This document shows positions 17,544 through 26,600 of a stretch of 41,001 bases of DNA, one piece after another (the first letter of the stretch is position 1; every line of letters begins with the position of its first letter). Origin of the DNA: JAWVZU01 sp033722075. Lineage in GTDB: Bacteria > Pseudomonadota > Gammaproteobacteria > Xanthomonadales > SZUA-38. The translations under genes were made by a program, and so were the position numbers. The DNA is taken from the NCBI GenBank assembly GCA_033722075.1, contig JAWVZU010000004.1, positions 1 to 41,001 on the forward strand. Reading direction: 5' to 3'. The notes beneath the pieces were generated by a model. The model made no database searches, was not told the DNA's origin, and was given only the letters and a program-made list of their open reading frames with translations.

Positions 17544-18641
17544 TCACTCCTCCCGAAGGGCGGCCTTGAGCGCCAGGAAACGATTGCTGAGATCCACCGT
17601 AACAGATCCCTGCGGGTCGATCTCCGCCCGGATCGCCCTGATTCGTTCCGCCGTTGCCGGATGGGAGCGCAGAAAGGACGGGATGTCAACGCCACGTCGA
17701 TTCTCTTCCTCGAGCAGCGATTCCAGGAACGCCGCCAGGCCCTCCGGATCGACGCCCGACTGCTGCAACAGGTCAACGGCCAGTTCATCGGCCTCCGCTT
17801 CGAAGCGCTGCGAATACTGCAGGTGTATCAACGCCGGTGCCGCGGCCACGACCGCGGCAGCGACGCCGCTGACATCGCCGAACACAAGCTGGATCGCCGC
17901 CAGCCAGCCCAGGGAGTTGATGATCGCGCGCGTGCCATGCTGGGCGGTGACATGAGCGAGCTCATGGGCCAGCACGCCGATCACCTCGTTCGCCTCGCCG
18001 GCGTTTTCCACCAACCCGGTCTGCACCACGATCGTCCCCCCCGGAACCGCAAAGGCGTTGATTTCCGGATCCCTGGCGATACAGAACCGAAACTCGTAGC
18101 GGGAGTCGTTCAGTGTAGTTACCAGAACCTCCGCCAGGCGACCCAGCGCTTGCGCAGCAGCACCGTCGCATTCCAGCTGACCGGCAGCGGCGTATTCATT
18201 AACTGCAGCCTCGCCCATTCGTTCCTCCCAGCTGGCGGGCACCTGCGAGGCGGCAAAGCGGACCAGGCCGTTCCAGCTGAAAAGCAGTCCGACCGGCAGC
18301 AGTGCGACCAGCGCGAGTGCCGCCGCAGGGACGGCCCAGCGGAAGCGGCGCTTGCCCTTCAGCCGGGCCACCTGCTGCGTGAGCTCGCTTTCCGGTCTCT
18401 GCCCAAGCGCCGTCAGGAGACGGCGATCACGGACCTGTATGGACCAGGCGGGCTGGTCCGGGTGGCTGAGGAAGACCAGGGCATCGTTGGCGCCGCCCAG
18501 GGTCACTTGCAGGCCGCGATAAGGCAGCGCCACGCTCGCCGTTTCCGCCTCGAAACGAACCGCTTGATCGGCCAGGATCAAACGTCCGCCACCGCGGCCG
18601 CCAGGAAGATCGGGATGAAACGCGCTGGCCTTGAGGTTCAC
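17544..18641 (-). CDS. M48-family metalloprotease, membrane anchored
   Basis: 365 residues from a GTG start five bases after the patatin gene stop. The N-terminal 100 residues are a beta-rich domain (RGLQVTLGGANDALVFLSHP), followed by a membrane span at about 102-122 after a basic stretch KGKRRFR. The M48 domain follows: AFAVPGGTIVVQTGL, zinc motif HELAH at 226-230 and the downstream EAEADELAVDLL at about 281-292 that gives the third ligand. M48 peptidases of this layout (N-terminal PH-like domain, span, then peptidase) resemble BepA/LoiP-type quality-control proteases in catalytic domain but have a different N-terminus. Only one clear span is present, so the peptidase domain is probably periplasmic. 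Confidence 0.9.
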   Translation of the reverse strand: MNLKASAFHPDLPGGRGGGRLILADQAVRFEAETASVALPYRGLQVTLGGANDALVFLSHPDQPAWSIQVRDRRLLTALGQRPESELTQQVARLKGKRRFRWAVPAAALALVALLPVGLLFSWNGLVRFAASQVPASWEERMGEAAVNEYAAAGQLECDGAAAQALGRLAEVLVTTLNDSRYEFRFCIARDPEINAFAVPGGTIVVQTGLVENAGEANEVIGVLAHELAHVTAQHGTRAIINSLGWLAAIQLVFGDVSGVAAAVVAAAPALIHLQYSQRFEAEADELAVDLLQQSGVDPEGLAAFLESLLEEENRRGVDIPSFLRSHPATAERIRAIRAEIDPQGSVTVDLSNRFLALKAALREE

Positions 18642-18646
18642 GCGAC

Positions 18647-19864
18647 TCAGCGTTGGGCGATGGCGTTTTCCAGCCGGTCCAGGGTCTTGCTCAGCTGGGA
18701 GGTCAGCGCACTGCTGCTGGTCGTGCTGAGGCCGGTGGTGAAATGGCGCTGCTTGTCATTCAGCACCTCCCGGTTCAGGCCGACGCCGCGGGCCTCCAGG
18801 ATCGGTTCGAGGATGTCGGCCCGCGCCCGCAGGTCGTCCCGGGTGGCCTGGTAGGCGTGCTCGCACAGTTCATGGCGACTGGAGTAGCTGAAGACGTTGG
18901 TAAAGAACATCTTCGTATCGTCGCGATCCGGCTCGAGGATCAGGAGATCCGATTGCTCGTACTGGCTGGAGTATTTCTCGATGCCGACCTGCATGCGCGA
19001 TTGGATCATCGCCCGGAAGGTCTGCGACAGCACCATGGGCAGCCCACCCTGGACCAGGCTGTCCCGGGGCTTGAAGTCGGTCCGGGTTCCATCATAGGGC
19101 ACCAGCGGATTGAGGCCGATCAGCAGATCCACGCCCTCCTTGAGGGCCACCGATGCATGGAGGGTCCTGCGCAGGGCGCCATCCACGTAATAGCGGCCAT
19201 CGATTTCGACCGGCGGATAAAGGCCGGGCAGCGCTGCGCTGGCCTGTACCGCCTTGGAAATCGGCACATGATCATAGCCGGGACCGCCGAAACGCACCGA
19301 GACGCCCGTATCCAGGTCGACCGCCACCAGGAACAGCTTGACGTTCAGTTCGCGGAAGTCGTTGGTTCGCCCCGGGACCGAGTAGATGCCCTTCAGAAAG
19401 CGCTGCACCTTCTCGTTGTCGAAGATGCCCGAGGGAATGACCTCGGCGAAATGGCCCAGCGGTCCGGTGACCGAGAGATCGAGCGGGTGTTTCGCCAGTT
19501 CCACGAAGGAACGCCACAGCACCCGGGGAATCTTGGCCGCCCGCCGCCAGTACTCGGCGAACGCGGGCTTCAGGAAGAGATCCGGGTTGAACGGGTGTTC
19601 GGGGGCCGCGCTGTTGATGAAAATGCGGGCCATCTGTACCGGGCTGAGGCCGTTGGCCAGGCTCGCTGCGATGAACGCGCCGGAACTGACCCCGACGTAG
19701 GCGTCGAGATCGGTGAAGTCGATCCCCTCCAGCGTCTCTTCCAGCGCCAGCAGCACCCCCAGTTCATAGATGCCGCCCAAGGGGCCACCTCCAGCCACGG
19801 CCAGACCGATCTTCGCGTTGCGTTTGCCTCGGGGGCGTTTCGGAGCTTGCTGAATCCTGATCAT
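18647..19864 (-). CDS. Patatin-like phospholipase
   Basis: 405 residues taking the ATG at 19864; an upstream in-frame ATG at 19945 would add a basic, low-complexity stretch with no family match. Catalytic features: oxyanion loop GGGPLGG at 25-31, nucleophile elbow GVSSG with S60, and the dyad aspartate D228 in DGA. These are the Ser-Asp dyad features of patatin/ExoU/RssA lipases. No signal peptide, so it should act on lipids from the cytoplasmic side. It is the first gene of the operon patatin, M48, three AIM24, dehydrogenase, with gaps of 5, 1, 11, 10 and -1 bp. The upstream 151-bp region is shared with the divergent gene at 20016; no convincing promoter hexamers were found by eye. Confidence 0.9.
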   Translation of the reverse strand: MIRIQQAPKRPRGKRNAKIGLAVAGGGPLGGIYELGVLLALEETLEGIDFTDLDAYVGVSSGAFIAASLANGLSPVQMARIFINSAAPEHPFNPDLFLKPAFAEYWRRAAKIPRVLWRSFVELAKHPLDLSVTGPLGHFAEVIPSGIFDNEKVQRFLKGIYSVPGRTNDFRELNVKLFLVAVDLDTGVSVRFGGPGYDHVPISKAVQASAALPGLYPPVEIDGRYYVDGALRRTLHASVALKEGVDLLIGLNPLVPYDGTRTDFKPRDSLVQGGLPMVLSQTFRAMIQSRMQVGIEKYSSQYEQSDLLILEPDRDDTKMFFTNVFSYSSRHELCEHAYQATRDDLRARADILEPILEARGVGLNREVLNDKQRHFTTGLSTTSSSALTSQLSKTLDRLENAIAQR

Positions 19865-20015
19865 AAGGTGGTGGCCGTAATCCTTGGCCGTCGACGTCCG
19901 ACGTCGAAGCCCGGTGAGTGTACCGGCGCACCGCCGGCTTGCCAACTGTCCCGGCGAACGAGCGGTTGATACGCTAAACTCCTTGCCCGCTTACCCGAGG
20001 AAAGAACAGGACTGC

Positions 20016-20753
20016 ATGAGCCAGCCATCAGCAAAAGAGGAGCTCCGGAGCCAGCTGGACCGCACGCATACGGCGCATGCCCGGCGCGCCGACAGTGGCC
20101 TGCTGCCCTCCATCGAATTTCTCGAGGACTGGCAGAAACAACGTCTGGTCGAAACCTACGCGGACATGGCTGCAACCCCGCGCTACAAGCAGGCGATGGA
20201 TTTCTTCATCAACGATCTCTACGCCCCGGCCGATGTGCCGAAACGGGATGCGGACCTGGAACGAATGTACCCGGCGATGGTTCGCCTGCTGCCCGACTGG
20301 GCGATCGCGACCGTCGCCGCCGCCCTCGAACTGCAGGCGTTGTCCCTGGAACTGGATCTCCAGACGGCCCGCTTCCTGACGGAGCGGCTCGGGACGCTGG
20401 AAACGCTCGATATCGAGACCTATGCCGAAGCCTACCGGGCACTGGACCAGGAGACCGTCCGCACCCACCAGATCGACCTGGTCCTGCGGGTGGGCAGCGA
20501 CCTGGAAGAGTACGTCCACCACGCCATGATCTACGCCACGCTGAAGATGTGCCGCATTCCCGCCTACCTGGCCGGCCTGCACAGCATCCAGAGCTTCCTG
20601 GAGAAGGGCTTTGACGCGTTTCGGTCGATCGACGGCGCCGAGCACTTCCTGCTGACCATCGACCGCCGGGAACGGCGTCTGCTCAAGGCCCTGGTCAACG
20701 CCGAAGAGGATCCGCTCCGCAAGGCCCAGTCGGTTCCCATCGCCGGCAGCTAG
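20016..20753 (+). CDS. Conserved protein of unknown function, FFLEELY-motif-like
   Basis: 245 residues, nearly all helical. The start at 20016 follows an AGGA-type site; the longer open frame from 19884 overlaps the divergent promoter region and reads as non-coding. The segment FFINDLYAPADVPKRDADL at about 67-85, followed by a MYPAMVRLLP segment, matches the pattern of a widespread proteobacterial family whose hallmark is FFLEELY followed by D-x-x-x-RD. No catalytic residues, signal peptide or membrane span is evident. The regular helices suggest an all-alpha bundle. Function is unknown. It is divergent from the patatin-AIM24 operon and followed by the cobalamin riboswitch of btuB. Confidence 0.75.
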   Translation: MSQPSAKEELRSQLDRTHTAHARRADSGLLPSIEFLEDWQKQRLVETYADMAATPRYKQAMDFFINDLYAPADVPKRDADLERMYPAMVRLLPDWAIATVAAALELQALSLELDLQTARFLTERLGTLETLDIETYAEAYRALDQETVRTHQIDLVLRVGSDLEEYVHHAMIYATLKMCRIPAYLAGLHSIQSFLEKGFDAFRSIDGAEHFLLTIDRRERRLLKALVNAEEDPLRKAQSVPIAGS

Positions 20754-20819
20754 CAAGCCCCCTCGGACATCACACGATCTTGACGCCCCGGGAAGGGCAC
20801 GCTACCGTCCTTGCCACGT

Positions 20820-20998
20820 ACTCGAGGGTGCCTGCTGATCCATTCGGATTACGGGTGAAACGGGAAGACGGTCAAAGTCCGTCGCTGCCCCCGCAACGGT
20901 AGACGAAGCATCGGCCCTGCATGCCACTGTGCCCCGGCACGGGAAGGCGGTCGATTCGCAGCAAACGCTGCCTTCGTGAGCCCGGAGACCGGCCCGCG
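20820..20998 (+). ncRNA. Cobalamin riboswitch upstream of btuB
   Basis: The conserved cobalamin aptamer pieces occur in order: GGGTGAAACGGGAA-type core near 20859, CCCCCGCAACGGTA at 20888-20901, GCCACTGTGCC at about 20923, CACGGGAAGGCGG at about 20938, and the B12 box agcccggagaccggcc at 20979-20994. It lies between the FFLEELY-like gene and btuB, on the btuB strand, with about 56 bases left for an expression platform. The exact ends are approximate. Binding of adenosyl- or other cobalamin should lower btuB expression. Confidence 0.95.
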
Positions 20999-21031
20999 AG
21001 CCTTGTTCATCTGCGATCGTCGTGTTCGGGT

Positions 21032-21055
21032 TGGAACCGGCGAGGAGAGGTTCCA
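21032..21055 (+). promoter_or_regulatory. Hairpin enclosing the btuB ribosome-binding site
   Basis: TGGAACC (21032-21038) can pair perfectly with GGTTCCA (21049-21055). The last A is the first base of the btuB start codon, and the 10-nt loop GGCGAGGAGA holds the Shine-Dalgarno sequence. It sits directly after the cobalamin aptamer and is a candidate translational expression platform. No U-rich terminator tract is seen in this leader. Confidence 0.6.
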
Positions 21056-22968
21056 TGAAAATTCCCGCATACCTTCAGGCCGCTGCCCTGGCCGTCGCCC
21101 CATTCCTGTCGCCCGCCGAAGAGACCCGGACCGCCGACCTGGAGCGCATGGTCGTGACCGCCGCGCGTGTTCCCCTGGAACCGGGCCGCGTCACGCAGTC
21201 CGTAACGGTGATCACTCGCGAGGACATCGAGCGCCGGCAGGCCGTTCGGGTCGTCGACCTGCTGCGCGACGTGCCCGGTGTGGCGGTTTCCCAGTCGGGC
21301 CCCGTGGGCAGCCAGACCCAGGTCCGGATGCGCGGATCGGAAGCCAACCACGTGCTGGTCATGATCGACGGCGTGGATGCCAATGATCCGGCCAGTTCGG
21401 ACGATTTCCGCTTCGAACACCTGATGACCGCCGACGTCCAGCGGATCGAGATCGTCCGCGGGCCTCAGAGCGCCCTGTGGGGAACCGACGCGCTCGCCGG
21501 CGTGATCAACATCATCACCCGTTCCGGCGGCGAAACCGGCGGAAGCGTCTTTGTCGAGATGGGCTCCAACGACACGCGCCATGCCGGCGCAAGCCTGGAA
21601 TTCGGCAATTCGCGACTCCAGGGCCACCTCGGCGCGGCGCGCTTTGACACCGACGGCACCAACGTCGCCCGCACCGGCAACGAGCGGGATGGCACCACCA
21701 ATACCACCCTGACCACCGGCCTCAGGGCCGAACTCGGCGAACAGGCCACGCTGGATGCCATGGTGCGCTACGTCGACGCAACATCCGACATCGATGCGAT
21801 CGACTTTCTCGCCACCGGCCTGCCCGTGGACGCGAATCTCCAGAATACGGCCCGCCGCGGCTACGGACGGCTGCGTGGAACCTGGGACGACCGGAACAAC
21901 CACCTGAATCACCAGCTGACCGTCAGCTACCTGGACACGCAAACGGAAAATCGCGGTTCGACAACCGACTCGGCCGCGGCGGAGCGCATCGGGCTGCGCT
22001 ACCAGGTCACCTGGGTGCCGGTCACCGATCATCTGGTCACGGCGGCGGTCGATCACGAACGGACCGATTTCGCCCAGCGCGGGACGGCCAGCCCCTTTGG
22101 GGATCCCAACCAGGACCAGCGCATGGACCAGACCGGCCTGGTCGTCGACTACGTCGGCCAGTCCGGACCACGCTGGGACTATAACCTGAGCACTCGTTAC
22201 GACGATCACAGCGATTTCGAGGATGCGGTGACGGTCCGGGCCGCCGTAGGCTACCGCGTCGGCGAACAGGGACGCCTGCGGGCTACGGCCGGTACGGGCC
22301 GCAAGGCGCCCACCTTCACCGAGCGCTACGGGTTCTTTGCCGATCAGTTCATCGGCAACCCGGATCTGGAACCGGAGGAATCGCGCTCGCTTGAACTCGG
22401 CTATGAACGCGATTTCGAGAACGGCGCGATTGGCGTCGCGCTGTTCGATCAGGACCTCGAACAGGAAATCAACGGCTTCATCTTCGATCCGACCTCAGGC
22501 CTGTTTACCGCCCGCAACCAGGAGGGCAGGAGTCATCGCCGAGGCGTCGAACTGATCGCCAGCTGGCAACCCTCGCGGTCCTGGTCCGTCTCTGGAAACT
22601 ACACCTTCACCGATGCGACCGAACTCGAGGGTTCGGCAGAGGTCGACGAAATTCGGCGCCCGCGCCATGCCGCCAGCCTCAACTTCAACTACGCGACCGA
22701 CGACGGGCGAGGCAACCTCAATCTCAACGTGAACTACAACGGCCGCCGCGACGACACGTTCTTCCCGCCCTTCCCGGAGCCGCCGACGCGGGTCCAGCTT
22801 GATGACGTGTTGCTGGTTGATCTTGCGGCACGCTGGAGTCTGAACGAGCGACTTGAGCTTTTCGGCCGCATCGCCAATCTCTTCGACGAGCAATATGAAG
22901 AGGTGTATGGGTTCGCAACGCCCGGCCGGACGGCCATGGCAGGCCTGCGCTATCGCTTCGGTCCCTGA
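21055..22968 (+). CDS. btuB: Vitamin B12 outer-membrane receptor BtuB (TonB-dependent)
   Basis: 637 residues from the ATG preceded by GAGGAGAGG. A signal peptide (MKIPAYLQAAALAVAPFLSPA) is followed by a TonB-box-like segment DLERMVVTA and the plug domain with SVTVITREDIERRQ, VVDLLRDVPGV and RIEIVRGPQSALWGTDALAG. The rest is a 22-strand barrel with short repeated aromatic strands. It ends YRFGP rather than the usual terminal aromatic residue. The family imports cobalamin across the outer membrane using TonB energy. Assignment to B12 rather than siderophores rests on the cobalamin riboswitch directly upstream together with overall length. No cobalamin synthesis or ABC importer genes are in the window, so this is a stand-alone uptake gene. 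Confidence 0.92.
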   Translation: MKIPAYLQAAALAVAPFLSPAEETRTADLERMVVTAARVPLEPGRVTQSVTVITREDIERRQAVRVVDLLRDVPGVAVSQSGPVGSQTQVRMRGSEANHVLVMIDGVDANDPASSDDFRFEHLMTADVQRIEIVRGPQSALWGTDALAGVINIITRSGGETGGSVFVEMGSNDTRHAGASLEFGNSRLQGHLGAARFDTDGTNVARTGNERDGTTNTTLTTGLRAELGEQATLDAMVRYVDATSDIDAIDFLATGLPVDANLQNTARRGYGRLRGTWDDRNNHLNHQLTVSYLDTQTENRGSTTDSAAAERIGLRYQVTWVPVTDHLVTAAVDHERTDFAQRGTASPFGDPNQDQRMDQTGLVVDYVGQSGPRWDYNLSTRYDDHSDFEDAVTVRAAVGYRVGEQGRLRATAGTGRKAPTFTERYGFFADQFIGNPDLEPEESRSLELGYERDFENGAIGVALFDQDLEQEINGFIFDPTSGLFTARNQEGRSHRRGVELIASWQPSRSWSVSGNYTFTDATELEGSAEVDEIRRPRHAASLNFNYATDDGRGNLNLNVNYNGRRDDTFFPPFPEPPTRVQLDDVLLVDLAARWSLNERLELFGRIANLFDEQYEEVYGFATPGRTAMAGLRYRFGP

Positions 22969-22981
22969 GCCGGTCCGCAGA

Positions 22982-23446
22982 TCAGGCCGAAAGGCCTTTC
23001 GCGTCGGGAGACTCTCCCAGCAGTTCGTCAAGTCCGCAGTCAGCGACCGCCCTTGCCGATTCTTCGAAACCTGCCTCGGCAAGGGTCGCCAGGGCCGTAT
23101 CCAGGTCCGGCGGCAAGTGGAGCTGGCAATCCTCGGGGACCGTCTGTCGCATGAGATCGCCCTTCAGGGGATTATCCCCGATAATCAGGCATTGCAACTT
23201 GCAGTTGAAATCTCGGGCTCGCTCGGAAATCTGGCGGATATAGGGCTGGCAGTCCAAAGTCGCCAGCTGCCATTCGGTGAGATCGCCAAGGATGGCCCAG
23301 GGGCTGTGGACCAGGGGCTCAGCCGCGCTGCTCGCCGCACTGCAATAGGCCTTCGCGCCTTCGGCGTTCCAGGCGCCCTGGACCCGGTACAGCAGAAGCT
23401 GTCCGTGGACCCGAATACACCATTCACCGTGCGCTTTCCAACTCAT
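22982..23446 (-). CDS. Small STAS-like protein of unknown function
   Basis: 154 residues, convergent with btuB (13 bp apart). Alternating strands and helices with WAILGDLTEWQLATLD at about 50-65 and LQCLIIGDNPLKGDLM at about 84-99 resemble the STAS/SpoIIAA-like fold, but no single residue proves it. Seven cysteines are spread over a short protein, including DC and CKLQC patterns. No signal peptide. A start at 23446 has an AGGTG-type site nearby. It could be a regulator or a stress protein; function is not determinable from sequence. Confidence 0.6.
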   Translation of the reverse strand: MSWKAHGEWCIRVHGQLLLYRVQGAWNAEGAKAYCSAASSAAEPLVHSPWAILGDLTEWQLATLDCQPYIRQISERARDFNCKLQCLIIGDNPLKGDLMRQTVPEDCQLHLPPDLDTALATLAEAGFEESARAVADCGLDELLGESPDAKGLSA

Positions 23447-23557
23447 GCATGTACACCTGACCCCATGCTAGCACTCAAAAGCGGCAGCGTCTTGCGGTCG
23501 CTCATGGGGCCGTAACAATCGAATCCTAGAATCCGCAGAAATTCGCTAACGAAATTA

Positions 23558-23586
23558 TTACAAATTGCTAACTGGCGCGTTACAAT
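23558..23586 (+). promoter_or_regulatory. Candidate promoter of the Oar-like TonB receptor
   Basis: TACAAT at 23581-23586 (five of six bases of the -10 consensus) with TTACAA at 23558-23563 and a 17-bp spacer. It lies in an AT-richer stretch (about 23515-23590) between the STAS-like gene and the receptor, leaving a 40- to 45-nt leader. The -35 match is weak. Confidence 0.4.
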
Positions 23587-23635
23587 CGGCAGCGCTAAAC
23601 CCGCTCACTGTTGTTATCTCTAAGGGCAAATCCTC

Positions 23636-26600
23636 ATGAATACTGTTGTAAATCACCCGGCAACGATCCACCGCAGCTGGCGGATCTTCTGCCTCATCGC
23701 ACTGTTCATCGCCGCTCCGGTCATGGCCCAGGACATCACCTCCGCCATTCGGGGCACTGTCTATGGTGAAGACGGCCAGCCGCTGGCCGGCGCTTCCGTC
23801 GTCGTCGAAGATATGCGGACCGGCGCAAAACGGACCTACTCGACCAACGAGACCGGCGCCTTCCTGGCCAGCCGCCTCTCGGTCGGCGGCCCCTATCAGG
23901 TGACCGTCAATAACGAGAAGCAGGTCGTTGTCGACCGGATCGCGCTGGGCGACATCTACTACCTGCCGATCAGCATGGCCAAGGATCTCGAGGAGATCGT
24001 GGTCGTCGGTCAGGCCACTCAGCCGGGTGAAGACCTTGCAGTGGGCCCCGCTGCGGCCTTCGGCATCCACGACATCGAGACTTCGGTTGCCTTCAACCGC
24101 GACATCGTGGACGTCTACAGCATCGATCCGCGCCTGAACGCGGACAACGAGGACGATGGGTTCGCCATCAACTGCGGCGGCAAGCATCCCCGCTTCAACA
24201 GCATCACGCTGGACGGCGTCAGCCAGGACGACCGCTTCGGCCTGAACGAGAACGGCTATTCCACCGCTACGGGCATGCCGTTCCCCTACGCTTCCATCTC
24301 CCAGGTCTCGGTCGAGCTTGCACCCTTCGACGTGACCTACGGCGGCTTTTCGGCCTGCCAGATCAACGCAGTGACCAAGTCGGGCACCAACGAGTGGGAA
24401 TTCAACGCATTCTACGAGTACAGCAACGAAGATCTGAAAGGCGATTCCCTTGGCGATAACGCGCCCGGCGACTTCGACACGACGCCTTTTTCGCGCGATC
24501 GCTGGGGCCTCGCAGCCGGCGGCCCGATCATCGAAGATCGGCTGTTCGTGTATGCGGCCTACGAAGAAGCCGACCGACCGCGTTTCCTTGCTCGCGGGTT
24601 TGCGGGCTCCGGCAACGGCGTCGAGCGTGAATGGCTGAGCCAGTCCGACTACAACCGGATTCTCGATATCTCCCGCAACATCTGGGGCTACGACCCCGGC
24701 GGTCTGCCCGGCGACGGCAGCCAGCAGGAGGAGAAGTACATGGTTCGCCTGGACTGGAACATCAGCGACAACCACAATGCCGCGCTGATCTACAACTACT
24801 ACGACGGCTTCCAGGACCGGGATTCGGACGGCGACTCGGATGAATTCGAGTTTTCCAACCACTTCTACGTCAAGGGCGCCGAGTCCGAGACGATCACGCT
24901 GCAGCTGGCATCGCAGTGGACCGACGCTTTCTCCACGGAGCTGTTCTTCAGCACCAACGAGATGAACGACTCGCAGGTCACCGTCGGACCCAAGGATTTC
25001 GGCGATTTCCAGATCAGCATCAACCGCAATACGGTCTACCTGGGCGCGGACGACTCGCGCCAGGCCAACCGGCTCGGCACCGACTCGGACTTCTTCAAGC
25101 TGGCCGGCCAGTACCTGTTTCGCGACCACGTCTTCACCTTCGGCTACGAGCGTGACGAGCTGAGCATCTTCAACGTGTTCGTCCAGCATTCCCGCGGTGG
25201 AGAGTGGGACTTCTTCGATGACTCCGCCGGCAACCCGCCCCACTGTGCGGCGCTGTCCGCTCAGGGTCGCTTCGACGATCCGGACTGCGAACTCTCCGGC
25301 ATCGACCGCTTCGAGCTGGGTCGCCCGAGCCGCGTCTATTACGGCAGCGGCGGCGGAACCAATAACCCGTTCGACGCAGCGGCCGCCTTCACCAACTCGG
25401 AAAACGCCCTGTATTTCCAGGACGAGGTCTACTTCGCCCAGCAGGACCTGACCCTGGTGGCCGGCCTGCGCTACGAGTGGTTCGATACCGACGATTCACC
25501 GACCTTCAACCAGGCCTTCACCGACCTGTACGGCTTCCGCAACGATGCCACCATCGACGGCGTGGACCTGCTGATGCCGCGGATCGGCTTCACCTGGGGC
25601 GTCCGGGATGATCTCACCCTGCGCGGCGGTTTCGGCCGCTATTCGGGCGGCAATCCGAACGTCTGGATTTCCAACTCCTACAGCAACGACGGCATCACCA
25701 ACGTCCAGCTGCGGAACAACTACTTCGACTGCTGCTCGGTTTTCGACGGATCGATCCCGATCGGACCGAACCCCGGCTTCGATGTACCGCAGGACATGAT
25801 CGACGAGGTCGCTGCCACTTCCGCTGCCGACGCCAACAACAGCTTCCTGGCACTGGTCGATCCGGACTACGAGCAGCCCAACGAGTGGAAATTCGCCCTG
25901 GGCGCCACCTACGATCTGCCCTGGTGGGATATCCAGATGGACATCGACTACCTGCACTCGGAAGTGCGCGACCCCGCCTACTACGTGGACCTGTCGCAGG
26001 AGATTGTCGGTACCACGACGACCGGCATCCCGATCTACGATTATGTCCGCGGCCGCGACAATTTCATGCTGACCAACTCGGACGAAGAGCCGGATTCCGA
26101 TGTCATTTCGCTGGTCTTCACCAAGGCCTTCCAGAACGGCCTGGACCTGCAGCTGGGTTATGCCCATACCAAGGCCGAGGACGTCAGCCCGATGACTTCG
26201 TCCGTCGCGGGCTCGAACTTCGACAACACGGCCCTGCTCGATGTCAACGATCCGGAGCCGGCCACCTCGAACTATGTCGTGCCGCACCGCTTCACGCTGC
26301 GTGCCACTTACGCGCATGAGTTCTTCTCGGGCTACGAAACCCGGTTCAGCCTGTTCGGCTATCACGCGGAAGGCCAGCCCCAGAGCTACGTCATGGGTTC
26401 CAACGACCTGGAAGGCGACGGCTTCTTCGGTCGCCACCTGCTGTACGTGCCGACCGGACCGGAGGACGACAATGTCGTGTTCGAGGAAGGCTTCGATCAG
26501 ACCGCGTTCTTCGACTGGGTTGCGCGCAATGGCCTTGCCCCCGGCTTCGTCGAGCGTAACGGCCGCCACGCGGACTGGAGCACCCGCTTCGATTTCCGGA

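Noticed and set aside
21007..22209. 400-codon minus-strand open frame opposite btuB
   Set aside because: Covers the riboswitch expression platform and the btuB plug; no ribosome-binding site or motif.
23558..25243. 561-codon open frame on the minus strand, opposite the TonB receptor
   Set aside because: It is antisense to a clear receptor gene, has valine/aspartate-rich low-complexity composition typical of GC-rich shadow frames, and no recognisable motif.
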